Assembly: GCA_030849465.1 (NCBI GenBank)
Contig: JARVLF010000009.1
Span: forward strand, 62,001 to 126,000
Reading direction: 5' to 3'
Origin: Moesziomyces globuligerus
Taxonomy: Eukaryota > Basidiomycota > Ustilaginomycetes > Ustilaginales > Ustilaginaceae
DNA length: 64,000 nucleotides
Both the position numbers and the translations under genes were made by a program. Positions 1 to 12,072 of this stretch are shown here, piece after piece. How positions within the stretch are numbered: position 1 is the first letter of the stretch; every line of letters starts with the position of its first letter. Below the pieces are notes generated by a model. That model made no database searches. It worked only from the letters and a program-made list of their open reading frames with translations, and was not told where the DNA came from.

Positions 1-1881
1 ATTCGGCTAGCCACCATAGACGGCGGCAGCTTTGCAGAGCAACGAACTGCTCCAAGGCACACGGGCGTGACCTTACAGCCTGACTTGGAAGAACGATGCG
101 GTTTCAGACAGATGGGCACGTTCTCAAGCTCGCTTGGTCGGCCCGCATGGTCGAAGCCAAAGCAGCGCGTGCGTGCACAGGTGGGGTAAGAGCAGGCACG
201 CCATCGGCTTGCGAAGGCAGTCGGCGTTTGTCGAGCTTTGTTCGAATTCGCCCTCTCCTAGCCGAGGCGAACCAGCATGTGGAGCCCTTTCTAGTTCTGC
301 GATGTACGACAGCTGCCGCTTCGGTTGCAACGTCCGATTCGAACCCGGCGAGTAAAATTAGGCTGCCACGGTGCCTTGGAGCTTCGAGCTGTGCGTAATT
401 GAAGTGACGTGAGCTTGCAGTCCGTGTGCAGGTGGGAGGCGCAGAGCCACTGATTTGCCAGATTTTCTCTCCGCGGAGCCTTACCGCCAGCCCTGGGTTG
501 GCTGCCCGCCGGGCGAAGCCGCTGAATTCCGGCACGGATCAGCATTCTGTCAAGACTAGCTGCGTCGCAGCCAGGCATTCTGAGGAACGAGCACGAAGGG
601 CACTGGCGTGGGCACAGGCACGTGCACACCTTTCCGATGACTGGTCGTGGAGCACCCTGGCGGTTACTGTGCTGGAAGCTGGAGTTCCCAGGCGTGACCT
701 GCCCAGCGAGCTTGGACGCCAAGTACAGGCTGAGAGTGAGTCGGCGCAAAGCAGCGCCGACCTTGAAATCTATGAGGGCCCGAGCACGACTTGAAAGTGA
801 AGCACATGCGGCGGTTGCGGGAAAGCCGTTGGCTACAATCTCGACTTTCTCACCATAAATTTTACGCGTAAAATGTTCCTCAGTCTTGCGATGGCCATCC
901 ATCCTCGCAGAGTTGCGTGTGATCAAGCAATGGTGCTGTGCGCCGACAGACCGCGCTGAAGCCATGATCTGTGATCAAGCCACTACGAGCTTGTCACTAC
1001 GTGGCCAAAGATTCGGATGTGCTAGCCGCACTGTGGTGCATCGCGTTGGTCCGAGGCGCTCGTTATTCATCGGTCGAGCCGAAAGACGGCAGGCTTGACC
1101 GCGAAGCATCCCCGATACATGCATATCCTGGGAGTCGCGTCTCCTCCTAGCTCTGCCTTTGATTTCTATTCAAAGACCAGTGTAAGACGTGTCGGGACAT
1201 CCGTTGCCAAGAGTCAGCTGAACGGAATCATGTCAGCTTCAGAAACGGTCACAGTCACATGCACAGCACGCGAGAGACTTGCTCACGCCTTGCGCATCTG
1301 ACAACAATCCTCAGCGAGTCGGAGCCTCCATGCAATGCTTCCTTCCGACGCCGGAGAACGCGCGGATACGCTCGACTCCATGGTCACCATGAGACCCGTG
1401 GGTAGATGATTCAGAAAACACGCCGGAGCCCCACGCCACCCCACGCCACCCCACGCCTCGATGTCGAAGTAGGGTCAGGCGCAAGATGCGTAGGCCGACT
1501 GAGGCGCCACTCGAGACTGGCCAGGGATCTTGGTCTTGTGACCTTCGGTCCTGCCGCGCCTCCATGTCACTCTTTGTCCCCGCTCCTGCTGCCAAAGCAT
1601 CCTATGCGGACCCAGGCTGCTGAGAAGTGCCAGCTCAGGTGGCATCCTCACACTTGCTCCGACGCTCGAGCCTCCTTCAGCAATCGAGAGGCAATCGATG
1701 CGAGCTAGCGGATCCAGGGGCGCACCTTCTGCCCGAAAAGCATATATACGAGCCTCGCGAGGCCGAAGGTACCGCCGTTGTCATCCCAAAAGTCTGCGAC
1801 AAAGCTTCTCGCAATCAGCCAACACAGCCTCTCAAAGAAACCTTGCATCACGACACCAACCACCCTGTCCATCCTTCCAAC
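1..1881. other. Region with no supported gene
   Basis: Short overlapping reading frames occur on both strands, but none shows a recognisable domain, clear codon bias or a coherent splice pattern. It contains a small direct repeat of CCACGCCACC at 1431-1456. The last part is the presumed promoter of the small gene starting at 1882, with a TATATA at 1743-1748. A sequence resembling a tRNA B box lies at about 334-343 on the minus strand, but no tRNA can be folded around it. Confidence 0.5.
1743..1748 (+). promoter_or_regulatory. TATA-like element upstream of the gene at 1882
   Basis: TATATA lies about 135 bases before the chosen ATG at 1882. It is plausible as a core promoter for a short-leader gene, but rests on motif and position only. 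Confidence 0.35.
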
Positions 1882-2564
1882 ATGTCTTCTGCTTCCGTCT
1901 CCGAGGGCGCCTACAAGCTCTACTACATGGAGGGCGCTCTGACCGGGATCGCGCCCAACAAGCCCCTGATCATCTTGCCGCACGGCCACGACGAGCACCA
2001 AGTCTGGCTGGTCAAGAAGCATGGCTCTGACGAGTTCATGGTTGTGCTCAAGGGAAACGAAAAGCTCGGCATCACCTGGTCCGGAGATCTCCACCCGCAC
2101 ACGCCGCTCCTCCTGGGTGAGAACCCGGCTACCTTCAAGATCCAGGAGCAGGGTGAAGGCGAATACGAGTGAGTGTAACATTCCCGTACCATGCCCCCTT
2201 CCCTCGCGAAGCTAGCACATACTACAAGGGTGTGCACTAGTGTGTCCCCGGTCACCGTCTGCCTGGGTCGCTCTTGATCCGAAGACAGTGCTTGTCGAGT
2301 ACTGATCCCCACACGCCTCTTGATGTACCAAAACTACAGCCTCGTCCCCGTCAAGAACCCTAGCCTCGAAGTCGCCATGTCGCCGGCTTTGATCTTCCCG
2401 CCCTTGGTAGGTGTTCTCCCTGTTGACCCCGGGGGCGCGTGGGATCGTGCAAGTGCAGCTGCTAATTCGTGGGCCTACGTGTCCTGATGTGGCTGCTGTC
2501 TCTCGTCCAGGTGGCCATGATGCCTCGCGCAGTCCGCTTCGCGTGGCGCTTCCAGAAGGCCTGA
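1882..2564 (+). CDS. Small protein, possible beta-trefoil (I66/cospin-like) protease inhibitor
   Basis: Three exons (1882-2168, 2340-2406, 2511-2564) join in phase to give 135 residues. The donors are GTGAGT and GTAGGT and the acceptors TACAG and TCCAG. The ATG at 1882 lies in the context CCAACATG; in-frame sequence upstream looks like leader. There is no signal peptide and no membrane segment. Patterns such as LIILPHGHDEHQVWLVKK and the C-terminal RFAWRFQKA recall fungal beta-trefoil inhibitors of MEROPS family I66, in which a xxVxLP...QxWxVxK repeat and a terminal WRF occur. That resemblance is from memory and by eye. Those proteins bind serine proteases and are cytoplasmic, often defensive. 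Alternative: another small beta-trefoil lectin-like protein. The gene structure is well supported; the function is tentative. Confidence 0.6.
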
Positions 2565-3021
2565 GCTGTTGCACTCGTCAGGACTTTGTGCAGCTCGCTT
2601 GGCCGCACAAAGTCTGCAGTGCTCAGCCGCCATCCCGTGCTGGCAGCCCGACCAACCTAGCCCCCGAATCGCGTGACCGTCCTCGACCTGTCGTTTGCAT
2701 GTCGTCGATTCGATTGCCCTTCTGGCCGTTCTTCTGCGCCCCCAACCGAATGTCGCAAGACTGCGCAGGACATCGTCGCCTTTGGACGCAACCGAATCGA
2801 TCAGCTCTCCCCGCAGTTGTCCTCCTAAGTTAGCCGAACACATTGCAAGCCAAGTTCAACTGCAGTCCGCATGCCGCGTCTGTGCATCAACACGCGTCGA
2901 CACATTGATTCAGCACTGGGAAACATCACAAATTGCGAGTGGCGGGCTACACGATGAACATGGAGACTCCGATCATGGGATCGAATCCGAAGGGTCAGTG
3001 GCCGAGCGCTGCAGATCCGCA
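2565..3021. other. Convergent intergenic region
   Basis: This separates the 3' ends of the small plus-strand gene and the minus-strand RRM/EF-hand gene. It presumably holds both 3' UTRs. I see no additional gene in it. Confidence 0.5.
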
Positions 3022-5379
3022 TCAAAATTCGCCCTGAGATGGCGGAAGGGCGGTTCGACAGCACGACAGAGGGCAGGGAAGGTCCGAGGTCAGCGATCTG
3101 TTCGTCACGGCCGACGTCGCGGCGAGGAGCGAGATGAAGGGCACTTACGAAGTACGACTGCTTCTTGACGCGGAACTGTTTTTGCAAAGGAGGATACTGT
3201 TCGTCGTTAGAACAGGTGAATCATGGTTTCAATCGTCGGTAGCTGAGGATGCCGGAGGGCTTGCGACAACACTTACCTTGTACGGAGCGCCCTTGCGCAT
3301 GCGGTCGCTGTCATCTTTGGGATACGCGAATCCCTTGTCGCCCTGGCCGTACGAGGGTCGTCGGGATGCCTCGAGCTTGGCAGCGGCGAGGCGCTGCTTT
3401 CGGCCCTCCTCGGTCTCTCCAGGCACGCGATCGGCCACGCCGTGCGGAAGGCGCTCGCTGCCAGCCGCGTCAGCTTGGGTCTCCTTGCTGCCGGAGCTCG
3501 AGACGCCGGACTGGGCGGGCGGGTGTGCGGGACGACCCTTGTTGTCGACCTCGACGTCTTGGAAGACCATCTGCTCCTCCTTGACTACGTGCTTGCCCGA
3601 GGGCGTTCGGAAAGTGTGCTGCGACGCCTCAGCCTCGTGGACAGCATTGCCGAGCTGGGCCTCGTCGTGCTGCCTCTGTGCCTCCTTCTGCTGTTCCGGC
3701 GAGAGCTGCTCGTCATACGGAGACTGGTACTTTTCGCCTCGAGCCGCAGCTTCCTTCTTGAGGCGGGCGTCTTCTTCAATGCTGGGCAGACCCTCAGCCT
3801 TGCGCTCGCGTCGTTCCTCCTCCTCTTCAATCTTTTCGTGCTTGGCAAAGTGGTCGAGATCCTCCTTATGGTTGTAGCTCTCGTCGGTCTGCGTTTCGGC
3901 AGTGTTGTGGTAGAGCTCTTCGTGGTGGACAAAGAACTCGGACTCCTCGTCGTAGTGATGGCCCAGACTGCCGAGGTTGTACTCGGGGAAGATGGGCAAG
4001 CCGTTGGGGCCGGCGTCGATGAACTCCTTCTTGGTGATGAGGCCGTCGCCGTTGGTGTCCATGGCGCGCAGTACGGAGCCGACGATCTTGTCAGCCTTCT
4101 CGTCGTGCACTTCGTGGGTCTCGGAGTGCTTCTTGGATTCCGAATGGTGGACGCCGTAGATGGCCTCGATCTCGGAGCGGTCAAGCACACCGTTGCGGTC
4201 AAGGTCGTGCAAGGCAAAGGCGCTGCCTAGGTTGAAGGCATTGATGTGGTGTTCGGTACGCATGTGTCTTTGAATGTAGCTCTCGTGCTCGATGTCGGTT
4301 GGCTGGAAGCCGGCGACCTCGGCAGGCTCGTTGGAGATGGCATCGTGGTTGTGCGCAGCTACTCCGTGGATCGAGAGGGACGAGAAGAGGACGAGGCCGA
4401 GCACGACCCACGAGACGCTCATCTGCTTGTGGCCGGGGGCGGTGGCGATGGAGGGCGTTGAAGTGCCTGCAGCGCCCGACGGTCCGCCGAGCTTCTTCTT
4501 GTCAGCAATGCGCTTGGCTTCCTCGTGCACGTCGGTCACGGTCTTGGACGTCTTGCTGTAGAAGTCGTGGATCTTTGGGTGGTTTGCAAAGGCATTGTAG
4601 TACTCGCTGAGCTTGGTCCAGACCAGATCGGTCTTGGACTTGACTTCGGGCTTGTCGAGCACCGCCTGAGCGCGCTGTTGAAGCTGACGAGTGAGCGAGG
4701 GGTCCTGCTTGCCGGCCACGGTCGAAGCGGGGTCGGGTACCGTTGTGGTGGTCTTGGGACCAAGGACCGAGGCATCGTCGCCGGGGACAGGCATTGCGGC
4801 AGCCACCTTTTCGGTGGCGGATGAGAGGGCGGCGGGACCGCTGGATGTGTGCTCGGTCTTCTCGGTAGTGACGGCGGCAGGAGTCGCGGCCTTCTCGAGC
4901 TTCTGACCGAGAGATCGGTCGAGCTGGGAGAGGTAGCCCTTGAATTTGGTCGACAGACCGTGCTTGTTGTCGAGCTCGATGGCGCGCTTTGTGATCTCGT
5001 CCGAAATGGTGTAGCCGTGAGCCAGATATTCGGCAACGATGGCCGTCTTCGGCTTGTCCTCCTGACCGACTGGCTGTGCGTCCTCTTGGGTAGCGGCGGT
5101 GGTAGCAGCTGCGGTGGCCGAAGCCGGGGTCGCTGCGCCGGCGAGCGTGACCGTGAGATGGGCACCGTCGAGCGAGCTGCCGTGGAGCATTACGGCTGTG
5201 CTAGCAGCGCTCGGCTTGGCGAACTCGATGACAGCCTTCTGGGAGGAGGCACCATCGTCGGTGAGGTCGAGCTTGGTGATGGAACCGCAGAAGCTGAAAA
5301 AGTCGTCGATCTGCTTTCTGGCAGTCGACTGGCTAATGCCGGTGACCACGACGGTTGAAGTAGGAGCTTTCGAGGTCAT
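3022..5379 (-). CDS. Vip1-like RRM protein continuous in frame with a secretory EF-hand (Ssp120-like) protein
   Basis: From the ATG at 5379 one open frame encodes an N-terminal RRM (about residues 10-80), a helical region ending in VHEEAKRIADKKK as in the Vip1 family, and a short S/T/P linker. At residue 320 (codon 4422-4420) comes MSVSWVVLGLVLFSSLSIHG, a typical signal peptide or signal anchor. Then follow two canonical EF-hands (DLDRNGVLDRSE near 390-402, DTNGDGLITKKE near 439-450) and an acidic coiled tail like yeast Ssp120 or nucleobindin. Two introns near the 3' end (3276-3197 and 3148-3034) extend the tail by KYPPLQKQFRVKKQSYFGEF, for about 720 residues. No stop codon separates the halves. 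Either this is one type II membrane protein with a cytosolic RRM and lumenal EF-hands, or two genes abut and the second is translated from the ATG at 4422 (about 401 residues). The domain calls are firm; the fusion is unproven. Confidence 0.7.
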
Positions 5380-5668
5380 TGCTGTGCAATTGGTGTCAGA
5401 TGAGGATTGTGCGAAGAGCGCGGTGGCGAGGCGAGTCGAGAGAAGGCCGGGCGTCCAAGAGAGGGGGCAAGGCCAGCTTGCACGGTGTTTTCGATGCGCA
5501 CGGCGAGGAGTGGGGGTTAGAAGGAAGTGGGAGATACGTCCTGCGTGGGCACTTCGGGCGGCCGGCAAGTTGCAGACCAAGAAAGATGAAAGGCGGAGAT
5601 CACGGTGAGGTGGGCCCGAGCGTGAAGGGATAGGGACAAAGCGAAGCTGCGTAGAGTTGCGGCAAGCA

Positions 5669-5699
5669 TCAAGCTTGCCTCAAGCTTGCTTCAAGCTTG
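5669..5699. repeat. Three TCAAGCTTG copies
   Basis: TCAAGCTTG occurs at 5669-5677, 5680-5688 and 5691-5699 with an 11-base period. Each contains the palindrome CAAGCTTG. It lies about 290 bases upstream of the RRM gene start, so it could be a binding-site array or a chance microrepeat. Confidence 0.7.
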
Positions 5700-8600
5700 G
5701 ACGGCGCCTGCTGCCAGCACTCGTCGCGCGTGCAGCGTGTGTTACATTTTGCGGGGCGCTGCGAGAGACTTGCAAACCGCGACCGGGCATTGAGCCATGT
5801 CACAACGGCCAGATTGGCTGTCGCATTCGTGCGAGAGAGGGCAGATTCGAAACTCACCCATGTCAACTTGAGCAGGACGCAACATCTTGCGAAAATAAAA
5901 TCGGTCGAGGGGGACGCGGAAAAACGCATCGAAGCGGCGATGCTGCAACGCAACAGACGTCACGGGCTGCGGATAATCTGCGTGCCTCGACGAGACAGCG
6001 CCCGGCCAAGTCTCAAAAGTATGATGGCATTCCGATACAGCAGCATGCTGTATGTATATCCGTCCAGCGTCGTACGCAAGCCCGAGAGCATGTCATGTGC
6101 GTATCCGCGGATACCGAGGGATCTTGGGCAATGGATTGCAGGAATGGATTGCAGGACTGCGCCAGGCTTGGGGGAAAGAAAAAACGACACGCTTCGGATC
6201 CGCGACCCATCCTATGTGACACCATCGACAATGACGACACACTTCCGCCGCCACACCCAACGCAGACAACAGGGAAGCATTCTCGGTATGTGGTCATGGT
6301 GAGGTGCCGAGCGCGGTTGCACATTTCGGCCTATACGCCGATTCGATGTTGGCGCGCTTGCGGCGCCTGTTCCTGGGCGTTGTATGCTATTCGGACGCAT
6401 GAATCACAGAGCCGCGCAAATCCGTCAGCAACATCTTTCGCTTCGTGGCGTGCCCAGTAGTGTGCTGGGCGTCGGCGTTGTTGCTGCGGACGCGGAGACG
6501 CGGATCGTCTCCTTTCGCCGGCAATGACTCCGTAAATTAGACGTTCGATAGATACCGTGCAGCAAGGCTGCTGACTCGTCGGAGTTGCGCTGTAGGATAA
6601 ACTCGGGACATGAAATATGCAGCACGCAGATGCCTCGATGCCTCTGGCTCGGTCACTGCGCGCTCCCCTACAATCCAACCGCGAAGGTCGATCTCGAAGT
6701 GCAACTGCTACAGCTGAGCGTCTCGATCGCGATCGTTACAACTCTCGAAGTCGTGGTAGGATCAAGACCCGTGATGGCGATCGGACACGAACAGCTGAGT
6801 GCTTCACCTTGGTCGTCGACAGTACAATGCAACCGCCTTCTGTGCCGAGTCGTTGGCGCTGTGACGGCTCATCAAAGTGGTGCGACGGAACAGGATTCGG
6901 CTTCTGGTCCTCTCGACATCGAATCACCCGGTGCCGAACCGAAGCTTTCAAAGCTGCGCCCACCGACCGCCGCCTGCCCTTCCGAAATCGCGGATATTGA
7001 CGGTCTCTGTCGCTGCGAAAATTCGAGAAGAGAAAACAGACCAACAAGGTGAATGTTCGTCTTCGGCCCCGAGCTCGAGAGTGGCAGATCGGCTCGTCAG
7101 CGTCCGGTAAGGCGAACCTAGACCCTTGACGCTGCTTTCTAGACGAGGAGAGGTGCTGAGTGAGCCTGCGCCTGAAACGCAGTGGGACCGTCGCCGCCCA
7201 ATCACCAACGTTGAGCTGGCCCGAAAATAGCAATGAAGGGCAGCGCGGGGAATACGGAGAGCGCAGAGAGGCATGGAAATCGACAGCTCGCTTCTGGTCT
7301 GCGCGATTCCAACGTGCCACTAGCCGAGCAAGATCCGCCAGCTAGCCGAGATCTTGCCAACACTTTCTGTGCAGCGTAGCCGCCTGCTTCGGATCCGACC
7401 AAAAGCCCTTCCTACCATACGCTCGACTCTTTCGCCTTGACGATGGCCGAGCTGGGCCGCGGCTCGGGGATTGCAGCGATCGATGGCTTCAATGCGGCTG
7501 CGACTCCGCTTCACAGGCAGGAACGTCAGGGTTCAGCTTGACATGCTTGCTGGTCTTACATCACAGACAAGAATCCGACATTCCGCCGTTGATTCTCTGC
7601 AAACCCCGCAAGAAGGGCAACCCAAGCTCATGATCGTGCCTCGACGGTGTTTGCTAACCATATGTACTCGGCTCCGACTGAGGAGGGTGAGCGAGCCAGT
7701 CGCTCCACCGACAAACGTCGTCAGGGTCTATCAATTTGTTGCTAAGCTGTCATGTACAGTACACAGTAAGTGTGTTCTCAGCCATCGCATAGGCGTATGG
7801 AGTCCGCGAATCCCCGGTGTGGGGTTACGCAATCCGTCAAGAAAGGTGATATCTCGCTCTGGTATGACCCGCCTCTCGTTGAGTGGAATGGCCTGAAACG
7901 GGCCGGGTTGAAATCGAGTACGTACAGACAGCTCCCTTCCCATCTCGAGCCAAGCTTCCTCGGCCTGAATATTTCGCTACTGTAAATATTGATTCGTGCT
8001 TCTGTGACACCTTCCATTCACTCCTCTTCTGGTCACACTTATCGAGCTGATCAACCTCTTTCATCTCTTTTACGAATCCTACCAGACATCACAGTAGGTA
8101 CGCTGGCCGGATAATTGAGACCATCAGCGACAGGAATGAGTATAGGGATCAGAGCTCCAGATTCTATTCTGCATGAGGCTGTCACTTTGCCTCAGGCATG
8201 CAGTAGAGTAAATCCGCTCCAATATTTAATGTCCATGAAAAAAAAGAAAAAGAAAAAGGTCTGGGCGGCCATTCTGCCTCGTTTATTGCTTGGCAGCAGA
8301 GTCCGAGGCCCGACTGCTTTGCGTGCTTCGGACTGTGAAATTTCTATCTTCAGTGGATCGGAGTTGGTCAGGCGCCACAGCAGGCACGCAACCGATGGCA
8401 TTTGGCGGGACGGGCTTACAGGACAGCGAAGTATCCACTCACTTACCTTCCAAGTCCGCGCGGACGCCCACACAATGCACGCCACGCCATCGTTCTTTGC
8501 CGTACCGGCAACTTACTGTAGAGTGCCCAGCCTTTTCTATTTCCGTTGAGTGCGTGCGCACGCACGAGTTTTCAGTATTAATTTCCACTTCCGCCTGTCT

Positions 8601-10687
8601 GTTCCTGATCGGAAGGGCTTTAATTGACTGCAACAAAATGGGATGCGCTGATGACCCTTGGAGCACGGGCTCACAGCCAGGTGGCAGCGGAAGTCATGCC
8701 TGTCTTCGCCACTTTCGGAGCACGCATGAGCAGCAGCGTCATGAAGACCCTGCGGCAATATCCAGTGTGAGTCGAACGCTTCAGTGACGGAGAGGCCTTT
8801 GCACCGAGAATTTGTCCAGGTATACTGTACTGTATCAGCCAGACGTTCAACAGGGCCAGGCTTTTTACAAGGGAGATCAAAAGGCACTCCCATGACCAAC
8901 TCGCGCACCGCATGGGCTGTTCGATCGGCCCGACAGACGCTGGCTCGTAGGTAGCCTAGTGGGCGGCGCTGGATCAAAGTCGGGTACCAGACCGGCTTGA
9001 AGCATCGGCTCGGTCAATCCAAGATGGAGGAGGCAGTAGGCAGAGATCGCCTGGCGGTGGCCTGGATTTGCGGCATTGGTGGCTCTGCGCTTTTGTTTCT
9101 TGGGTCGGCATCGCAATTGAAAATCAATTTTTCTTTATTCATTTTCTGTTCAATTTTTATCCGCTCACTGATCCGAGCTACGCGACTAAGAGGGCCTGCC
9201 ACGCTGCGCCACGCGTTGGTCGAGCTCTGCGGGTTTGCGTGTTAGCCTGTTTCATGCGATCTCAACTGCCGCCACGCCTGCATCGCGTGCTCAGATCGCC
9301 TTGCACTCCGCTCCCTGCCCAAGTACCAACATGTATTCCGCCCACGAAGCGAGCATGGCCCTGCCGAAGAGCTCCTCGTTGCCGAACGTAGCTTTCAGAG
9401 GTACAGATACGGCACTCGACCTCGGTTATCTCTTGTGCAATCGAGGCTGAGATGGAGTCCCTTCGTAGTTAAGTTAGCGAGGCGCATGGGCGGAGCGTTC
9501 TGTAGGGCAGCGGGAGCCGATAGCGACTCTTCTAAAAGCGGGAGCACTTGACGGCGTCGGTCCGCGGCAAGATGGGCGTCAACGGAGGGAGGCAGGGTGA
9601 TGCACTTTCGCTTAGAGGCACCTGCCCAAGGCGAAGCACAAGTGCCGGGAGAGGGCAGGCGGACCCGTCTTTCTGAGATCGAACTCCCGGCCCTGCAGCC
9701 CATGGTCATCGTGATAGCCGGATGTTGAGCTGCCAGCTGACTCGTCATTCCATGCTTGACGTACTGCACTCCGTGGCCAATTTTGCTGCTCCGCTGCGCT
9801 TCTCACAGCCCGTCTGGGCTCGCGGATGCGTCCCGTCCCCCGTCTCTCCGGATGCTCAATGCGCTGCCCTCTGCCTCCGCGCATTGAAGATCAGGCCATG
9901 TAGTTCCTCGCTGCGCTGGCGTGCATTCTTTTCCGAGTCGACCGTGAATCCAAGAATCCGGCTCCAGGCTCTGCTGGGCGCGTCTCGTGTCTCTGCTGGC
10001 GTGCCGACCGTAGGCCTCCGAAGGAAATGGCACTGCCTGAGCGAACATGATTGTTTCTGTACTTGTCGGTTCGGCGCGTTGGACTCTTTTCCCCCTCATC
10101 CTGCATCGTGTGCTCGTCATGTGCATGTAAAAGGCTCTGGTCATCGTAGCCATCGTCTCAACGGCACATGGTTGCAATGTCTGACCGTCGCTTCCACGCG
10201 CTCGCGCATCATTTCCAGCCGCGCCGGAAAATTGGAGGAGGCGCACTTGCCCCTGCGTCCGACTTTATCCCGAGTCCAGCATACGACCAGCTTTGCACTC
10301 CGCCATTGTCCTGACGCCGTGTGCAGTTGAGGCGAGCCGATCGTCGTCCACAGTCTCTCCAAGCCGCCAGAGCTGTCCTGCAGCCAGACTGCAACTGCCA
10401 CCGGATCAAGTGCGACAGCGCCTTCAATCCCAAACAGCTCCAGTACATCCACTTCCGAGCCCCGGATCCGTCTCTGCATCTCCGCTCCCTGCCCTCCAAA
10501 ACGCCAGAAGATGTCGTTGCTTGCCGCACACAGCCACGGGCCTCTCCTTCCCCTCCCACTCCGTCTCGCTTCTCGGATGCTAGCGCTGTGTCTGCTGAAC
10601 ACTGCAGCCGCGTCTCCACATCTGTCACAATCGCCAGGCTTCCGTAGTACCTTGCCCCTCGCAAAACTGTCAATCGCTGGACTCGCG

Positions 10688-10704
10688 CCCCCCCCCCCCC
10701 CCCC
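10688..10704. repeat. Poly-C tract (17 C)
   Basis: An uninterrupted run of cytosines lies in the gene-free region upstream of the Q-rich orphan gene. Its length may vary or be an assembly artefact. Confidence 0.8.
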
Positions 10705-11795
10705 ATATGCCCCTCTCCAGCTGATTGGCAACCATTGCACACCTTTCGACGGCCGCTCCCGCCAAGCTTCCTTTGCAGTTTTATCCTACTCACACGTCCC
10801 TCGTGCGCTTTCGGCGACTTTTCCGCCGCGCAATCTCAGTCATTGATTGCTCCTCCCGCCTCTCCTCTCCCCCGACACGCCGGCCTCGGGCCCCGGCACA
10901 TGACTGCAAAGACATCCGCCCGCTGTCGGTGCCATTCCCACCTTACATCCATCCCTTCCTCGGAATAGCTTTGTTGAGAGGTCCCTTGCGTTTTTCCGCT
11001 GCCGCTTTCCTTGCTACTGTATCTCACCACCCGTGCTGTGAATGCACGCTGCCGCTCGCATCTAAAACACTTGCATAACATTCTCCTTACCATGGAACAT
11101 CCTCCCCTCAAAATCACTTTCGGCCATCCTTGATCGTCTTCGGCGATTCGCTGTCTTCGCTTTACTCCCTCACATCCAATCCCGTCGAGCTGCGTCGTCA
11201 CGACAGGCGCATCGCTTTTGTTTGTTCTGCAGCAGCGTTCTCCGTCCCGACCTCTCAGCTCTCCTAGCCCGCTTCGGCCCCCTCACCCGAGTTCTGTTTG
11301 GCTCCTCCTGCTCCCTAACCTACAAGAGACAACCACTTTCCGTATAATTTTTTGATGTCCCCTCTTCTCGATACCTCGACTATATACCAGCTACCAGACT
11401 TCACGACCAAGGTAGCCCCCACATACCTTGAACCCTAGCAGCCACTGGTACAATCACAGACCACTCCGCTGCAGGTCCTTGCGAGCCCAGTTCCCATCGT
11501 CAGTCGGCACAGCTTTTCTTCTAGCTCTACATCCGACCTCTTGGCCAGACCGGTCATCGACAGCGCCGTTGTTCGCCATCTCACCAGCATCGTGACTGAA
11601 CCTTTTTCCGCCGTACAGCAAGCCGCATTCCTGGTCCGAAAGGCTCATTTGATCCACGGGCGAACTCTAGCACATTCAGCTAGGTTGGGCGGGTACGGCA
11701 TTGCTGGTCAGGATACCTTGTCACCTTGACATCAAGTGAGATCGACGTTGCCTGTCTGTACTCGACTTGGCCGCCAGCCTTTCCTATCTGCATTC

Positions 11796-11802
11796 TATAT
11801 AT
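11796..11802 (+). promoter_or_regulatory. TATA-like element upstream of the gene at 12073
   Basis: TATATAT lies about 275 bases upstream of the ATG at 12073; a second TATATA is at 11381-11386. Either could position transcription of the orphan gene. This is motif evidence only. Confidence 0.3.
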
Positions 11803-12072
11803 CAGCCGGAAGCACCATCAGCTCGACACATCGGCTGTAGATGCAACCCGTCGTGAAACAGCTCTGCTCTCGGCGCCATCAAGCATAGGCGCCTTGCTTA
11901 ATTGCCCCTCATACAACAATTTCAGACAGACTCCAGGCAGGTCGCTCAAAGCTGGAAGAACGCCTGCCAGGGAATTGAACTGTGCGAGGGAAGGAGGTGG
12001 CCACTTACTGCTTCTTTCCCTACCAGCAACGATCGACTCTACCCTCATCATCGCCTTCCACCGCTCGGCATC

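Larger units (their letters stand above)
5380..12072. other. 6.7-kb region with no supported gene
   Basis: The longest open frames here (for example 267 codons at 5657-6460 and 202 codons at 9722-10330, both plus strand) lack domains and look like chance frames in GC-rich DNA. The left end is the promoter side of the RRM gene. From about 10400 to 12070 the plus strand becomes pyrimidine-rich with many CTC/TCC runs, as expected of a long 5' leader of the gene at 12073. Contents noted: three TCAAGCTTG copies at 5669-5699, a 17-base C run at 10688-10704, and TATATA-type elements at 11381 and 11796. A non-coding RNA or long regulated leader is possible but not shown. Confidence 0.5.

Noticed and set aside
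334..343. tRNA B-box-like sequence (GGTTCGAATC on the minus strand)
   Set aside because: No matching T stem, A box or acceptor stem could be paired around it.
5657..6460. 267-codon plus-strand open frame
   Set aside because: No domain, no codon bias and overlapping frames on the other strand. It begins within the TCAAGCTTG repeat. Treated as chance.
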